The notes beneath the pieces are model-generated. The model was given only the letters and a program-made list of their open reading frames with translations. It made no database searches and had not been told where the DNA came from. Source: Alphaproteobacteria bacterium (GTDB lineage: Bacteria; Pseudomonadota; Alphaproteobacteria; SP197). From it: a stretch of 33,431 nt of DNA. Shown here piece by piece: positions 16,704 through 25,221 of the stretch. Positions within the stretch are counted from its first letter, which is position 1. Every line of letters begins with the position of its first letter. The stretch lies in contig VGDP01000033.1 of NCBI GenBank assembly GCA_016869675.1, forward strand, positions 1 through 33,431. The letters are read 5' to 3'. Made by a program: the position numbers and the translations under genes.

Positions 16704-17369
16704 ATGATGGCGGATGTCGTATCGCGGATGGGCGTCCTGCCGCCCCCTGCTGCCAAGCGTGTAGGGCCAGCGCGCGTTGGAATCGGTGGCCCTGTCGGCT
16801 CGGGCAAAACCGCCCTGATTGAGACGCTCGTGCCGCGACTGTGCTCAGCGAGCTATGACGTCGCGGTAGTCACCAACGACATCGCGACACGGGAAGACGC
16901 CGAGCGGCTGCAGAGAGGCGGTCTGATCGCGGCGGAGCGCGTCATCGGGGTGGAGACCGGCGCCTGTCCACATACGGTGATCCGCGAGGACCCGACGCTC
17001 AACCTCGAAGCGGTCGACTCCTTGGAGCGGCGCTTCCCCGACTTGGACCTCGTGATCGTGGAATCAGGCGGCGATAACCTTGCCTCAACTTTCTCGCTCG
17101 ATCTTGTCGACTACTGGATGTTCGTCATCGACGTCGCTGGCGGCGGCGATATCCCGCGCAAGCGGGGTCCGGGTTTACTCCAGTGCGATCTCCTTGTCGT
17201 GAACAAGGTCGATCTGGCGCCTCACGTTCGGGTCGACCTCGAAGCGGTCAAACGCGATGTCGCTAAGGCGCGCGGCACAAAGCCCACGGCGTTTACAAAT
17301 TGCCTGACAGGCGAGGGGGTCGATGCAGTGATCGATCAACTTCGCCTCAATGTCTTCCTCGACATTTGA
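16704..17369 (+). CDS. ureG: Urease accessory GTPase UreG
   Basis: UreG is a SIMIBI-class GTPase that powers nickel insertion into urease. Visible motifs are the P-loop GPVGSGKT (29-36), the nickel-binding CPH (87-89) in [23 protein letters not shown], and the guanine-specificity NKVDLA. The protein is 221 residues with a short, non-histidine N-terminus, so it does not carry a built-in nickel store to replace the missing UreE. The ATG at 16704 follows GGAGAG. The 70-base gap after ureC shows no gene, and ureE is not found in its usual position. Confidence 0.94.
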   Translation: MMADVVSRMGVLPPPAAKRVGPARVGIGGPVGSGKTALIETLVPRLCSASYDVAVVTNDIATREDAERLQRGGLIAAERVIGVETGACPHTVIREDPTLNLEAVDSLERRFPDLDLVIVESGGDNLASTFSLDLVDYWMFVIDVAGGGDIPRKRGPGLLQCDLLVVNKVDLAPHVRVDLEAVKRDVAKARGTKPTAFTNCLTGEGVDAVIDQLRLNVFLDI

Positions 17370-17507
17370 TGTGGCGCCGGCTCGTCATTCCCGGAGCGTT
17401 GGTCGATCTCGCTCCGGCGCTCGTTTCTTCGTCGGATGCGTCCGTCACCGTGAACGTATGGCCTCGACGATCTATCCGGACGTACGACAGCGAAGTTCGA
17501 GTTCGGC

Positions 17508-18368
17508 ATGAATATCGGTGACGGCGCCGAAAGCTGGGTGCGAAGAGGCAGGATCAAGCTTCATTTCGCGCATGATGGCGCACGCACCAGCCTCGCACGA
17601 AACTTCGCCAGTTATCCGTTTCATGTAACCCGGCCCTTCTATTTCGACGCAGCCTGGCCGGACCTGCCGACTGTCGTGCTCCAATCGGCGTCGGGCGGTC
17701 TGTTTCAGGGAGACAGACTGTCGATTGAGATCTCCGTCGGAGAAGGCGCCTCCGTGCAGGTGACGTCGCAGTCGGCGATGAAGATCCATTCTATGGAACG
17801 CGATCACGCGGTCCAAGAAGCGCACCTCAAGATCGAGCGGAACGGTTATCTAGAAGTGATCGCGGATCCCGCCATCCTCTTTCCGGACAGCACCGTCGAG
17901 ACCATGACAATGATCGAACTCGATCAGGGTGCGAGCGCAATTCTCGCCGAATCATTTTTTTGGCACGATCCAAAGGGCGGCGTCGCGCCAAATTTTTCGT
18001 TGGCATCTACAGCGATCGAGGTGCGCGATAGCGCAGGCCGCCTTCTCATGAAAGACCGCTATCGTGTCACGCGACCCGATCCGGACCCGGCGACGACTGC
18101 AGATTGGCAAGCCATGAAGGGTCAGGGCACGGTCTATGTCTTGTGCCAGACACATTCCGGAGCTGCGCTCGTCGAAGGTTTGCGCTCTGCACTTGGAGGC
18201 TCTGGACATGGCTACGTCGGTGTTTCCGTGCTTCCAAATGAAGCGGGAGCGTTCGTGCGCGTTCTCGCGTCCGACGTCAACGTTATTCACAAGGTCCTGG
18301 CGCGCGCCTGTCGGGCAGCGCGGCGGCTCGTTGTTGGCCGCGACACGCGATTAACATGGCGCAAATAG
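17508..18368 (+). CDS. ureD: Urease accessory protein UreD (UreH)
   Basis: UreD is the scaffold that docks UreF-UreG on the urease core and carries nickel through an internal tunnel. The 286-residue sequence fits the family: ASYPFHVTRPFYFD, VVLQSASGGLFQGDRLSIEI, VTSQSAMKIHSM, IADPAILFPDSTVE and ILAESFFWHDPKGG. A 138-base gap after ureG holds no gene. The start is the first ATG of the frame with family likeness; its ribosome site is weak. Usually ureD comes first; here it is last. The gene ends at the border of the IS5-type fragment. Confidence 0.9.
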   Translation: MNIGDGAESWVRRGRIKLHFAHDGARTSLARNFASYPFHVTRPFYFDAAWPDLPTVVLQSASGGLFQGDRLSIEISVGEGASVQVTSQSAMKIHSMERDHAVQEAHLKIERNGYLEVIADPAILFPDSTVETMTMIELDQGASAILAESFFWHDPKGGVAPNFSLASTAIEVRDSAGRLLMKDRYRVTRPDPDPATTADWQAMKGQGTVYVLCQTHSGAALVEGLRSALGGSGHGYVGVSVLPNEAGAFVRVLASDVNVIHKVLARACRAARRLVVGRDTRLTWRK

Positions 18369-18542
18369 ACCCCGGAAGACCCCGCCCACGTCGAGCACGT
18401 CTTCGCCGCCGAGAAGCGTGGCTTCAAGCTGGTGATCCGCACCATCGGCCTGGCTCGTGCCAAGGCCAAGATCGCGCTCGCCAACCTGGCCTACAACTTC
18501 AGGCGGCTGGCTTGGATCGAAGGGCGAAGAGCGCCCGCGTGA
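18369..18542 (+). pseudogene. IS5-family transposase, C-terminal remnant
   Basis: Starting right after the ureD stop, a 57-codon frame contains HVEHVFAAEKRGFKLVIRTI and GLARAKAKIALANLAYNFRRL. These are the last helices of IS5-family DDE transposases, including the final catalytic glutamate region. It has no start codon and no catalytic core. It is a different piece from the N-terminal fragment at the left edge of the window. It marks the right border of the amide/urease island. Bases 18543-18707 hold nothing I can identify. Confidence 0.75.
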
Positions 18543-18707
18543 CGGGCGAAGCGCGTCGATCGCTGCATCGACGCACCGCAAGAAACCAAACAGACCCCGT
18601 CACAGCGCACAATCCGCAGGCTGGACCGCCTGCCTTGCCGTCATCGGCGATGATCCTTCACCAAGGATCGGGTTCTTCGAAGTGTCCGCTCGCTCAATGG
18701 CGAGACA

Positions 18708-18736
18708 CGTAGGGGCGGGTCTCTGACCCGCCCCTA
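18708..18736. repeat. REP-like palindrome, possible bidirectional terminator
   Basis: A perfect 13-base inverted repeat (GTAGGGGCGGGTC, loop TCT, then the complement) lies between the convergent urease/IS end and the aminotransferase gene. GC-rich palindromes of this GTAGGGGCGGGT type recur between genes in several bacteria. There is no U-run on either side, so simple intrinsic termination is not certain. Confidence 0.6.
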
Positions 18737-18769
18737 CAGGTGTCGTGAGTGGCTGGGCCGCGCGTGGCC

Positions 18770-20164
18770 TTAAGCCGGGACGCGCAGCTTCTCCTTCTCG
18801 ACCCAGGCCTGGGTGTCGTCGAGCGCCTTGGTCACGGCGTCGAAGATCGTGTCGACCTCGGCCTCGGTGACGATCAGCGGCGGGCAGAACGCCAGCGCGT
18901 CATTGGTCAGCGCGCGGATCAGCAGGCCGTGCTCGGCGCAGCGGTCGTTGGCGTAGGCACCAACCTTCTTGGCCGCCTCGAAGTTGCTCCTGGTCTTCTT
19001 GTCGGCGACCAGCTCGAGCGCGCCGATCAGGCCCACCCCGCGCGCCTCGCCGACCAACGGGTGGTCGGCCAGGCCCTTGAGCCGGGCCTGGAAGCGCTTG
19101 GCCACCTTCTTGACGTGGCCAACCATGTCGCGCTCCTGGTAGATCTTGAGCGTCTCGAGCGCCACCGCCGCGCACACCGGGTGCCCCTGGTAGGTGTAGC
19201 CCGTGCCGAAGATGCCGAGTTCGCCGGAGAGCTTCTTGACCTGCTGGTAGACCCGCTCGTTGATCATCACCGCCGAGATCGGCAGGTACGACGAGGAGAG
19301 CTGCTTCGCCATCGATATCATGTCGGGCTTCAGGTCGAACGTCTGGGTGCCGAACATGTTGCCCGTGCGCCCGAAGCCGCAGATCACCTCGTCGGCGATG
19401 AACAGGATGTCGTGGCGCTTCAGCACCTCCTGGATCTTGGCGAAGTAGCTGGCGGGCGGCACGATCACGCCGCCCGCGCCCATCACCGGCTCGGCGATGA
19501 AGGCGGCCACCGTCTCGGGCCCCTCGCGCTGGATCAGCGCCTCCAGGTTGTCCGCCATGCGGCTGGCGAACGCCTCCTCGGATTCGCCCGCGGCGCCGAA
19601 GTGGTAGTAGTGCGGGCAGTCGGTGTGCAGGATGTTGGTGATCGGCAGGTCGAAGCCCGACTGGGCGTAGGGCAGACCGGTCATCGAGCCGGCGGCCACC
19701 GTGACGCCGTGGTAGCCCTTGATGCGCGCGATGATCTTCTTCTTGCGCGGCCGGCCCATGGCGTTGTTGAAGTACCAGACCAGCTTGACCACCGTGTCGT
19801 TGGCTTCTGAGCCCGAATTGCCGAAAAACACCTTCGACATGGGCACCGGCGCCATGCCGATCAGCTTCTCGGCCAGATCGATCACCGGGTTGGTCGAGGA
19901 GTGGGCGAACGTGTGGTAGTAGGGCATCTGGCGCATCTGGCGCGCCGCCGCCTCGACCAGCCGCTCCTCGCTGTAGCCGAGCGCGGTGCACCACAGCCCC
20001 GCCAGCCCCTCGATGTAGCGCCGACCCTCGAGGTCGGTGACGTAGATGCCTTCGCCCTTCTCGATGATGCGCGGGCCCTTGGTCTCGTGCAGCGCGGCGT
20101 TGGTGTAAGGGTGCAGCACGTAGGCGATGTCGCGGGCGTGGGGCGAATTGGGGGCGATGGTCAT
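18770..20164 (-). CDS. Class III (omega) aminotransferase, putrescine/amine-pyruvate type
   Basis: This 464-residue PLP enzyme carries the class III features [42 protein letters not shown] and [16 protein letters not shown] (D258), with the Schiff-base lysine K287 in [10 protein letters not shown]. Overall it is close to SpuC-like putrescine-pyruvate and related omega-amino acid aminotransferases, which move the amino group of a diamine, beta-alanine, taurine or similar amine to pyruvate. The exact substrate cannot be read from sequence. RidA is divergently encoded 171 bases away, a sensible partner because PLP enzymes can release reactive enamines. Codon use is strongly GC-rich, unlike the urease genes. 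Confidence 0.9.
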   Translation of the reverse strand: MTIAPNSPHARDIAYVLHPYTNAALHETKGPRIIEKGEGIYVTDLEGRRYIEGLAGLWCTALGYSEERLVEAAARQMRQMPYYHTFAHSSTNPVIDLAEKLIGMAPVPMSKVFFGNSGSEANDTVVKLVWYFNNAMGRPRKKKIIARIKGYHGVTVAAGSMTGLPYAQSGFDLPITNILHTDCPHYYHFGAAGESEEAFASRMADNLEALIQREGPETVAAFIAEPVMGAGGVIVPPASYFAKIQEVLKRHDILFIADEVICGFGRTGNMFGTQTFDLKPDMISMAKQLSSSYLPISAVMINERVYQQVKKLSGELGIFGTGYTYQGHPVCAAVALETLKIYQERDMVGHVKKVAKRFQARLKGLADHPLVGEARGVGLIGALELVADKKTRSNFEAAKKVGAYANDRCAEHGLLIRALTNDALAFCPPLIVTEAEVDTIFDAVTKALDDTQAWVEKEKLRVPA

Positions 20165-20335
20165 GATCTACCTCGGGTGACGATGGGGCGCCTGCCGCTG
20201 GCCGCGCGCCCGGATGGGCAGATTAGAGCGGTCCGCGCGCCGCTTTGCAACCGCACGCTCGCGCATGGCAGGCCGGCGCGTTTGGTATACGGTCGGGGAA
20301 CGGCCCAGCGACACTTGCCAGCGAGGATCCCGCTT

Positions 20336-20722
20336 ATGAGCACACGCCACGTCCAACCCACGACCGTCCACCCGACCGTCGGCTACACCCACGCCGTGGT
20401 GACCGAGGGGCCGCTCGTCCACGTCTCGGGCCAGGTCGCCTTCGACCGCGACCGCAAGCTGGTGGGCCCCGGCGACATCGCCGTCCAGGCCGAGCAGACC
20501 TACGCCAACCTCAAGGCGGTGCTCGAGGCCGCCGGCAGCGGGCTCGACCGCATCGTCAAGATGGTCGTCTACATCACCGATCCGCGCTTCGTCGACGCGG
20601 TGCGCGCGGCACGCGGCAAGTACCTGAGCGAGTCCTACCCGGCCAGCACGCTCGTGGTGGTCAGCGGCCTCGCCGCGCTGGAATTCCTGGTGAAGATCGA
20701 GGCGATGGCGACGTTGACCTAG
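20336..20722 (+). CDS. RidA-family protein (YjgF/YER057c/UK114), lacking the RidA-type arginine
   Basis: This 128-residue trimeric-fold protein has the family core: VSGQVAFDRDRKLVGPGDIA, EQTYANLKAVLEAAGSGLDR and VKMVVYITDPRF. RidA itself deaminates enamine/imine intermediates such as 2-aminoacrylate with an arginine in PARSCVEV near the C-terminus. Here that place reads YPASTLVVVSGLA, with serine instead, so it belongs to another Rid subfamily and may not do the same reaction. It is divergent from the aminotransferase and converges on the hipA pseudogene, where the two stops overlap in CTAG. Confidence 0.85.
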   Translation: MSTRHVQPTTVHPTVGYTHAVVTEGPLVHVSGQVAFDRDRKLVGPGDIAVQAEQTYANLKAVLEAAGSGLDRIVKMVVYITDPRFVDAVRAARGKYLSESYPASTLVVVSGLAALEFLVKIEAMATLT

Positions 20723-22161
20723 GCGAGTTCCATTGCACAGGAGCGGGCGCGATCGGCCAGGGCCTGCGCCAGCCGAACGACGATCGGGTGCGTCAGCCCG
20801 TCCCCGGCCAAGCGTTGCACGATGTCAAAGGCCGCATCGGGCAGGTCAACGGCTAGGCGCCGGACGCGATCGGTGACGGCGTCGGCGTCGAGAGCAAGCT
20901 TGTTGGCGAACGCTCGCCATTGGCGCGGCCCGATGCCATCCAGGTCGTACTCCTTGCCGATCCTCATCGCGAGCTTCGCGCGCCGTATGTCCATGTTGCC
21001 GTAGGGCAGGATGCTGGCGACGTCGTAGAGCGGCGCCAAGCGGACGCGCCCGGCGCCGTGCAGGAGCGCGAAGTTCTTGGCGTGACCGTCCGCGCCGCCG
21101 ATGAGCCAGTTGAGCGCCAGCGCGTCGACGAACCTGAAGACGTCCTCGCCGGGCACACCCGAATTTCGGACCAGCAGATCGCGGATATCCTTGGGAGAGA
21201 GCCCACCTTCGTTCTAGTACTTGAGCCCCGGGTGCAGACCCAGGGCCTGACACATGACCTCCTGGTGGATCCGGAGAATGGGTTGACGCTCCGCGAGTGC
21301 CGATAGCGACTTGACGTTGGCGGCGCTTGCGGCTGCGTTGGCCGATAAGTCAGCGGCCTTGCGCGCAGCTTCGAACGCGTCTGGCCATGTCGCCGCCGCC
21401 GCCTCTGCGGCAAAGGCGGCTGATCTGGCGGACTCCGCCGCTGCCAAGGCCGATGTGTAGGCGCGGTCATAGCGCTCGACCACGATTGCCCATGCATCGT
21501 GGAAGTGTCTGACATGGGAAAGCGCCGCGGATAGGCCTAAGGCCGTCGCGACCTCCATGCAGACATGTTCATTGATCGCGTGGCCGTCGAGTTCGCCGAT
21601 TTGCGGCTTGATGATGTGGGTCGTTGGAGTTCGCCCCGACGGAATGCCCCAGCGTCCGTTCTCATAGAGGAACGCGATCTTTTGTTGCGCGCCGGCCAGG
21701 CTGAACTGGCCATCGTCGCCAAGCGCGCGCCATGCCGCGTGGTCGGCCTTCAAGGTGAGCAGGCGGCGCGCGACCTCGCCCTCGTCGATCCAGTCTATGG
21801 CGGGCGGAGCGGAGGCCGTGACCGCATCGAACCGTTCGGGCCGGATGAACTGCACCGCGCCCGCGCAATCCTCGCCGACGTGGGCGATCAGGGCGAAGGG
21901 GTTGCGCAGCGAGACTTGAAACCGGCGCGCCCAGCGGTCGAGAATTACCGCATTGTCGGGAAGAAGGCCCCAGACGAACGCCTCGATGACGCGGTGGTCG
22001 TGCCGACTTGATGCGAGCGGCATCGACAGCGACAGCGGAACCGCGTTGGAGTTTTCGCATTAAGCCTCGTCGTAGACGAAGGTCCATTTGTTGTCGCGAC
22101 CGCGCCGGACCTTGCCGATCACCGGACCACCAAGCAGGACGATCAAGAGGTCGATGATCAT
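20719..22161 (-). pseudogene. hipA: HipA-family kinase toxin with two in-frame stop codons
   Basis: From the ATG at 22161 a single frame runs 480 codons through HipA features: NAVPLSLSMPLA, FVWGLLPDN, NPFALIAHVGEDCAGAVQF, the ATP-loop-like FSLAGAQQKIAFLY, lysine HIIKPQ, INEHVCMEVA, VVERYDR, HQEVMCQALG and the catalytic GGADGHAKNFALL. The frame is broken by TAA at 22060-22062 (near the position of a usual W-R pair) and TAG at 21214-21216 (KY-stop-NEGG). There is no frameshift. HipA phosphorylates GltX-like targets to cause dormancy. An alanine-rich insertion (residues about 235-295) lies after VVERYDR. The ATG overlaps the hipB stop. Confidence 0.85.
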
Positions 22162-22451
22162 CGCTTGGGCCCGCGCGTGCTTTCGATGACGGCGTCGATG
22201 TCGATGGGTGGAAAGCCAAGTGTGGGCCGCGAGGGCGCGGCATCGTGCGGACGAATGTCGACTTCGAGGTCAAGCGCGCTCAGCACGCGCAAGAGCAGTC
22301 AGGCGTCGGCACGCGGCTTGCCCTTCTCGACCTCGACGATCCACTGCCGGCCGACGCCGACCTTGGCCGCGAGGGCCTCTTGGCTGAGACTGAGGGTCTT
22401 GCGTCGTTCGCGTATGACGAGGCCAATGTCCCTGGACGTTCTTACACGCAT
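22158..22451 (-). pseudogene. hipB: HipB-family antitoxin with an in-frame stop codon
   Basis: From ATG 22451 the frame reads MRVRTSRDIGLVIRERRKTL and then SLSQEALAAKVGVGRQWIVEVEKGKPRADA, an XRE helix-turn-helix of HipB type. A TGA at 22299-22301 replaces codon 51. The frame then continues for 46 more codons (LLLRVLSALDLEVDI and an IDIDAVIESTRG tail), and its own stop overlaps the hipA start (ATGA). A full HipB is about 90 residues, so the total length is right. The truncated form would keep the HTH but lose the dimer part. Confidence 0.8.
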
Positions 22452-22660
22452 GACTGTTGTCCATGTCGCCGATCGACGACAATCAGGAAAGGGTTCGAAT
22501 CAGGCTCCGCGAGGCGGCGACGTGGTGGCCGAGCGCCGCATGACGGCGCATGGAGAAGATCGTAGGATCGCCCAGGGATGTCGCTCTCCCGTTTACACTA
22601 TGGGAATAATCCCATAATAGTTTCACGACAAGGCAGGCCCAAGGGGCCGGACCGCGCGGC

Positions 22661-23305
22661 TCAGCCGACCCGGCGCCCCAACCAGATGACGCGGCCCGCC
22701 ACGTCGATTTCGTCGGGGCGTACCGGCGACAGTCTGGGATAGCTCGGGTTGTCGCACGCGATGGTCACTTGGCGGCGCACCGGGTCGATCAGCAGGCGCT
22801 TGACCAGCACGTACTCGCCGTAGCGCACGACGTAGATGCCGTCGGCCAGGGGCGCGCGCCGGGTCAGGTCGACCAGGATCGTGTCGCCGTCGGCCAGCGT
22901 CGGGTGCATGCTGTCGCCGCGCACGGTGACGACCGCCAGCTCGACCGGGCGGGCGCGCGTCACGGTGCGCAGCCAATCGGCCCGGAAGGCCAGCTTGCCG
23001 GTCTCGTACTCGCCCTCGATGATGATGCCTTCGCCGGCCGCGGCGGCCACGTCGTAGACGCCGACCAGGACGAAATCGTCGGGCGCTTGGGTCGGCCGCG
23101 CCGTGCCCAGGAGCTCGCCTATGGCGCAGCCGAGCGCGCCCGCAAGCTTCTCGACCGTGTCGTGGCGTGGATGCCGCGACTTGCCGACCAGGATGTCGCG
23201 CACCGCCGTCTCGTTCAGACCGGCCTTGAGCGCCAGCGCCTTCTGGCCGAGCCCGGCGGCTTCCATGCGGCGCGCGATCTCGCGCGCGAGAGGGGACATT
23301 TCCAT
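22661..23305 (-). CDS. XRE/S24 LexA-like repressor (cI type)
   Basis: This protein of 214 residues has an N-terminal helix-turn-helix (about 7-65, LGQKALALKAGLNETAVRDI) and a C-terminal S24 peptidase domain (about 85-210). The serine S132 in RGDSMHPTLADGD and lysine K169 in VLVKRLL form the catalytic dyad. A probable self-cleavage site AAAAGEG (A90-G91) lies between the domains. Such repressors control prophage or stress genes and inactivate themselves with RecA. It is divergent from the GcrA-like small gene, with repeated GGACATTTCC-type sites between them. The start at 23305 follows AGGATGGGC; an ATG two codons later is possible. Confidence 0.88.
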   Translation of the reverse strand: MEMSPLAREIARRMEAAGLGQKALALKAGLNETAVRDILVGKSRHPRHDTVEKLAGALGCAIGELLGTARPTQAPDDFVLVGVYDVAAAAGEGIIIEGEYETGKLAFRADWLRTVTRARPVELAVVTVRGDSMHPTLADGDTILVDLTRRAPLADGIYVVRYGEYVLVKRLLIDPVRRQVTIACDNPSYPRLSPVRPDEIDVAGRVIWLGRRVG

Positions 23306-23416
23306 CTGCCCATCCTGTCACAAGATCGATCCCACGTAATGAGGGAAATGTCCTATTGACTCGTCCGCGTCCTGGAAGGCATTGTCGGCGACAGCGAAAC
23401 AAAACAGGACCATTTC
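23294..23416. promoter_or_regulatory. Divergent control region with three candidate operator sites
   Basis: GGACATTTCC occurs at 23294-23303 over the repressor start, its exact reverse complement GGAAATGTCC at 23344-23353, and a one-base variant GGACCATTTC at 23407-23416 just before the rightward start. A TTGACT at 23356-23361 with CATTGT 18 bases later could be the -35/-10 of the rightward promoter, next to the middle site. Autorepression by the S24 protein is inferred. Confidence 0.4.
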
Positions 23417-23581
23417 ATGCCCTCGCCGCTGCCGCCGGTCTGGGACGCCGCCCGCATCGCCCGCGTGCTGAGTCTGTGGAACCAGGGATAGTCGGCGCCG
23501 GCGATCACCCGCGACCTGGGTGCCACACACCACAGCGTCGAAAGCAAGCTCGCCAAGCTCGGGGCGCGGGCCTCGCGGTGA
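23417..23581 (+). pseudogene. GcrA-like small HTH ORF with an in-frame TAG
   Basis: From ATG 23417 the frame reads MPSPLPPVWDAARIARVLSL WNQG, then TAG at 23489-23491, then SAPAITRDLGATHHSVESKL and a short tail ending in a TGA at 23579-23581. The pattern of a tryptophan helix followed by GxSAxxIAxxLG and HHSVxxKxxxLG matches the HTH of GcrA and related alphaproteobacterial or phage regulators. It lacks the zinc-ribbon part of GcrA, which may be supplied by the overlapping next ORF. A change from a glutamine or tyrosine codon to TAG would explain the stop. Confidence 0.55.
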
Positions 23582-23730
23582 CGCGGCGGCATCGCGCGCG
23601 GCCCGCGACCAGCCAACGCGCGCGGCGGCGTTGCCTGTACTGCGGCCAGCTCTTCGACAGCGAGCACGTGGGCAACCGGCTGTGCCCGACGTGCCTGGTC
23701 GAGGGCCCGTTCACCAGCGCCATGGTCTGA
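23578..23730 (+). CDS. Small zinc-ribbon protein
   Basis: A GTG that overlaps the previous stop (GTGA) opens a 50-residue frame. Basic N-terminal residues are followed by CLYCGQLFDSEHVGNRLCPTC, a two-CxxC zinc knuckle. Short proteins of this form occur in alphaproteobacterial prophages beside repressor genes. In GcrA a similar C-terminal cysteine cluster follows the HTH. The pair here may be a split relative. No function is known. Confidence 0.6.
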   Translation: MTRRHRARPATSQRARRRCLYCGQLFDSEHVGNRLCPTCLVEGPFTSAMV

Positions 23731-23746
23731 CCGCGATGGGGCCACG

Positions 23747-24187
23747 ATGACGCTCACGGCGAGATCCGGGGTGTCCGCCGCGACGCCGTGCCCGACGCGA
23801 CCGGACCTGGCGGCGGCCGAGGCCGTGCTGATCGAGGCGGTCGACACGCTCGGGCGCCTGCCCTCGGCGCGGGTCCGTCCGTGTCTCGCGCGCTGGCCCG
23901 CGATGATCCGCGCGGCGCACGAGGCCTACGGCTACGCCGAGGCGCGGCCGCGCCGCGCGCCGGCCTCGCCTGAGGCGATCACACGGCTCGACCACGCGCT
24001 CGACGCCCTGCGGCGCGTGAGCCTGGACGAGCAGCGCCTGGTGTGGAGCCGCGCCAACGGTTTCTCTTGGCGCGCCATCGCCGCGCGCGTCGGCGCGGCG
24101 CCCAACACGTGCCGGTCGCGCTATCTGGTGGCGCTGATGCGCTTCGCCGGGACCTACGCGCTGGCGGCGAACCGTGCCGGGCCGTAA
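23747..24187 (+). CDS. DUF6362-like phage-associated protein
   Basis: This 146-residue protein has an N-terminal helical part and a middle RWPAMIRAAHEAYGYAEARP. Its C-terminus looks like a sigma-type helix-turn-helix, GFSWRAIAARVGAAPNTCRS and RYLVALMRF. The middle and end resemble DUF6362 proteins found in alphaproteobacterial phage regions. Together with the repressor and zinc-ribbon gene it looks like a short prophage remnant. Its 3' end overlaps the convergent oxidase gene by 34 bases. Confidence 0.65.
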   Translation: MTLTARSGVSAATPCPTRPDLAAAEAVLIEAVDTLGRLPSARVRPCLARWPAMIRAAHEAYGYAEARPRRAPASPEAITRLDHALDALRRVSLDEQRLVWSRANGFSWRAIAARVGAAPNTCRSRYLVALMRFAGTYALAANRAGP

Positions 24188-25221
24188 GGGTCGAACAGCG
24201 CATCGTGCCGGCCATACAGCACCACATCGGTCACATGGCGCCCGACCGCCGGCGCCAACGTTACGCCGGAATGCATGACGGCCACGTGCAGTCCAGGAAC
24301 ACCCGGTACCGCGCCGACGATGGGGAAACCGTCCGGCGGGATGGGACGCAGGCCGACCTGGTGCCGATCGAGCGTCAGCGCGCCGACCCCGCGCACCATG
24401 GCGATCGCGCGGGCGAAGGTCGCGTGCGCGGCGGTCTCGGCGTCGTCCTCGAAATCGGCCGCGATCACCAGGCGGCTGTCGGCGGCCTGGCGCAGCTCGA
24501 GCTCCGGCGCGATCACGATGCCGTTGAGCAAGGGGGTCGACGGCGCCGACTCGATCAACAAGCCCGGGCGTGGGGCGAGGGGGACCATGGCCCCGGCCGT
24601 CGCGGCCAGGGCCGGCGTCGCGACGCCGGCGGCGAGGACGACCGCGTCGGCGCCGATGCGTCCCGCCGCGGTCTCGATGCCGACGACCGTACCGCCCAGC
24701 GTGGCCAGCGCGCGGACGAAACTACCAGTCAGCAGCCGGGCGCCACGCCGCGCCGCGTCGGCGACCAGGGCGAGCGCGGCGGCGCGCGCCTCGACCGCGC
24801 CTTCACCGGCGACGTGGACCGCGCGCGCGGGCGGGGCGAGCAGGTTCGGCTCGAGGGCGGCGATCGCGGCGCGATCGACCGGCCGGATGCCGTAGCCCCA
24901 GGCGCCGTGGGTCCGTGCGTAGGTATCGAGCTCGTCCGGCGCCAGGTCCCACAAGAGCCCGCCGCACCAGGCGAGCGGCAGGTCGGGCAGGGCGGCGCCG
25001 AGGCGCCGCCAATCGGCCATCGACCGCGTGCGCAGGCGGAAATAGGGATGCGGGTTGCCCCACGAGGCGTTGATCCAGGCGAACGACGCGCCCGTGGCGA
25101 GGCCGCCGGCGGTACCGGCTTCGACGAGCGTGACCGTGGCGCCGGCCTGGGCCAGGTGCCAGGCGATCGAGGCGCCGACGATGCCGGCGCCGACGACGGC
25201 GACATGCGGCGGCCGGGTCAT
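24154..25221 (-). CDS. FAD-dependent oxidoreductase, DAO/glycine oxidase family
   Basis: This protein of 355 residues begins MTRPPHVAVVGAGIVGASIA, a Rossmann dinucleotide site (GxGxxG) ending in the acidic VEA. A C-terminal GLRPIPPDGFPIVGAVPGVP segment and GLHVAVMHSGVTLAPAVG are typical of D-amino-acid, sarcosine and glycine oxidases. It should oxidise an amine or amino acid. The ATG at 25221 was preferred to a GTG at 25254 because it opens directly before the FAD fold; neither has a strong site. It is divergent from the betaine-type importer, so a methylated amine substrate is plausible but unproven. Confidence 0.85.
   Translation of the reverse strand: MTRPPHVAVVGAGIVGASIAWHLAQAGATVTLVEAGTAGGLATGASFAWINASWGNPHPYFRLRTRSMADWRRLGAALPDLPLAWCGGLLWDLAPDELDTYARTHGAWGYGIRPVDRAAIAALEPNLLAPPARAVHVAGEGAVEARAAALALVADAARRGARLLTGSFVRALATLGGTVVGIETAAGRIGADAVVLAAGVATPALAATAGAMVPLAPRPGLLIESAPSTPLLNGIVIAPELELRQAADSRLVIAADFEDDAETAAHATFARAIAMVRGVGALTLDRHQVGLRPIPPDGFPIVGAVPGVPGLHVAVMHSGVTLAPAVGRHVTDVVLYGRHDALFDPYGPARFAASA

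Noticed and set aside
20719-23581. Stop-codon recoding (phage-like TAG readthrough) as explanation of the in-frame stops
   Set aside because: TGA, TAA and TAG are all involved, and neighbouring genes use them as ordinary stops, so decay is simpler.
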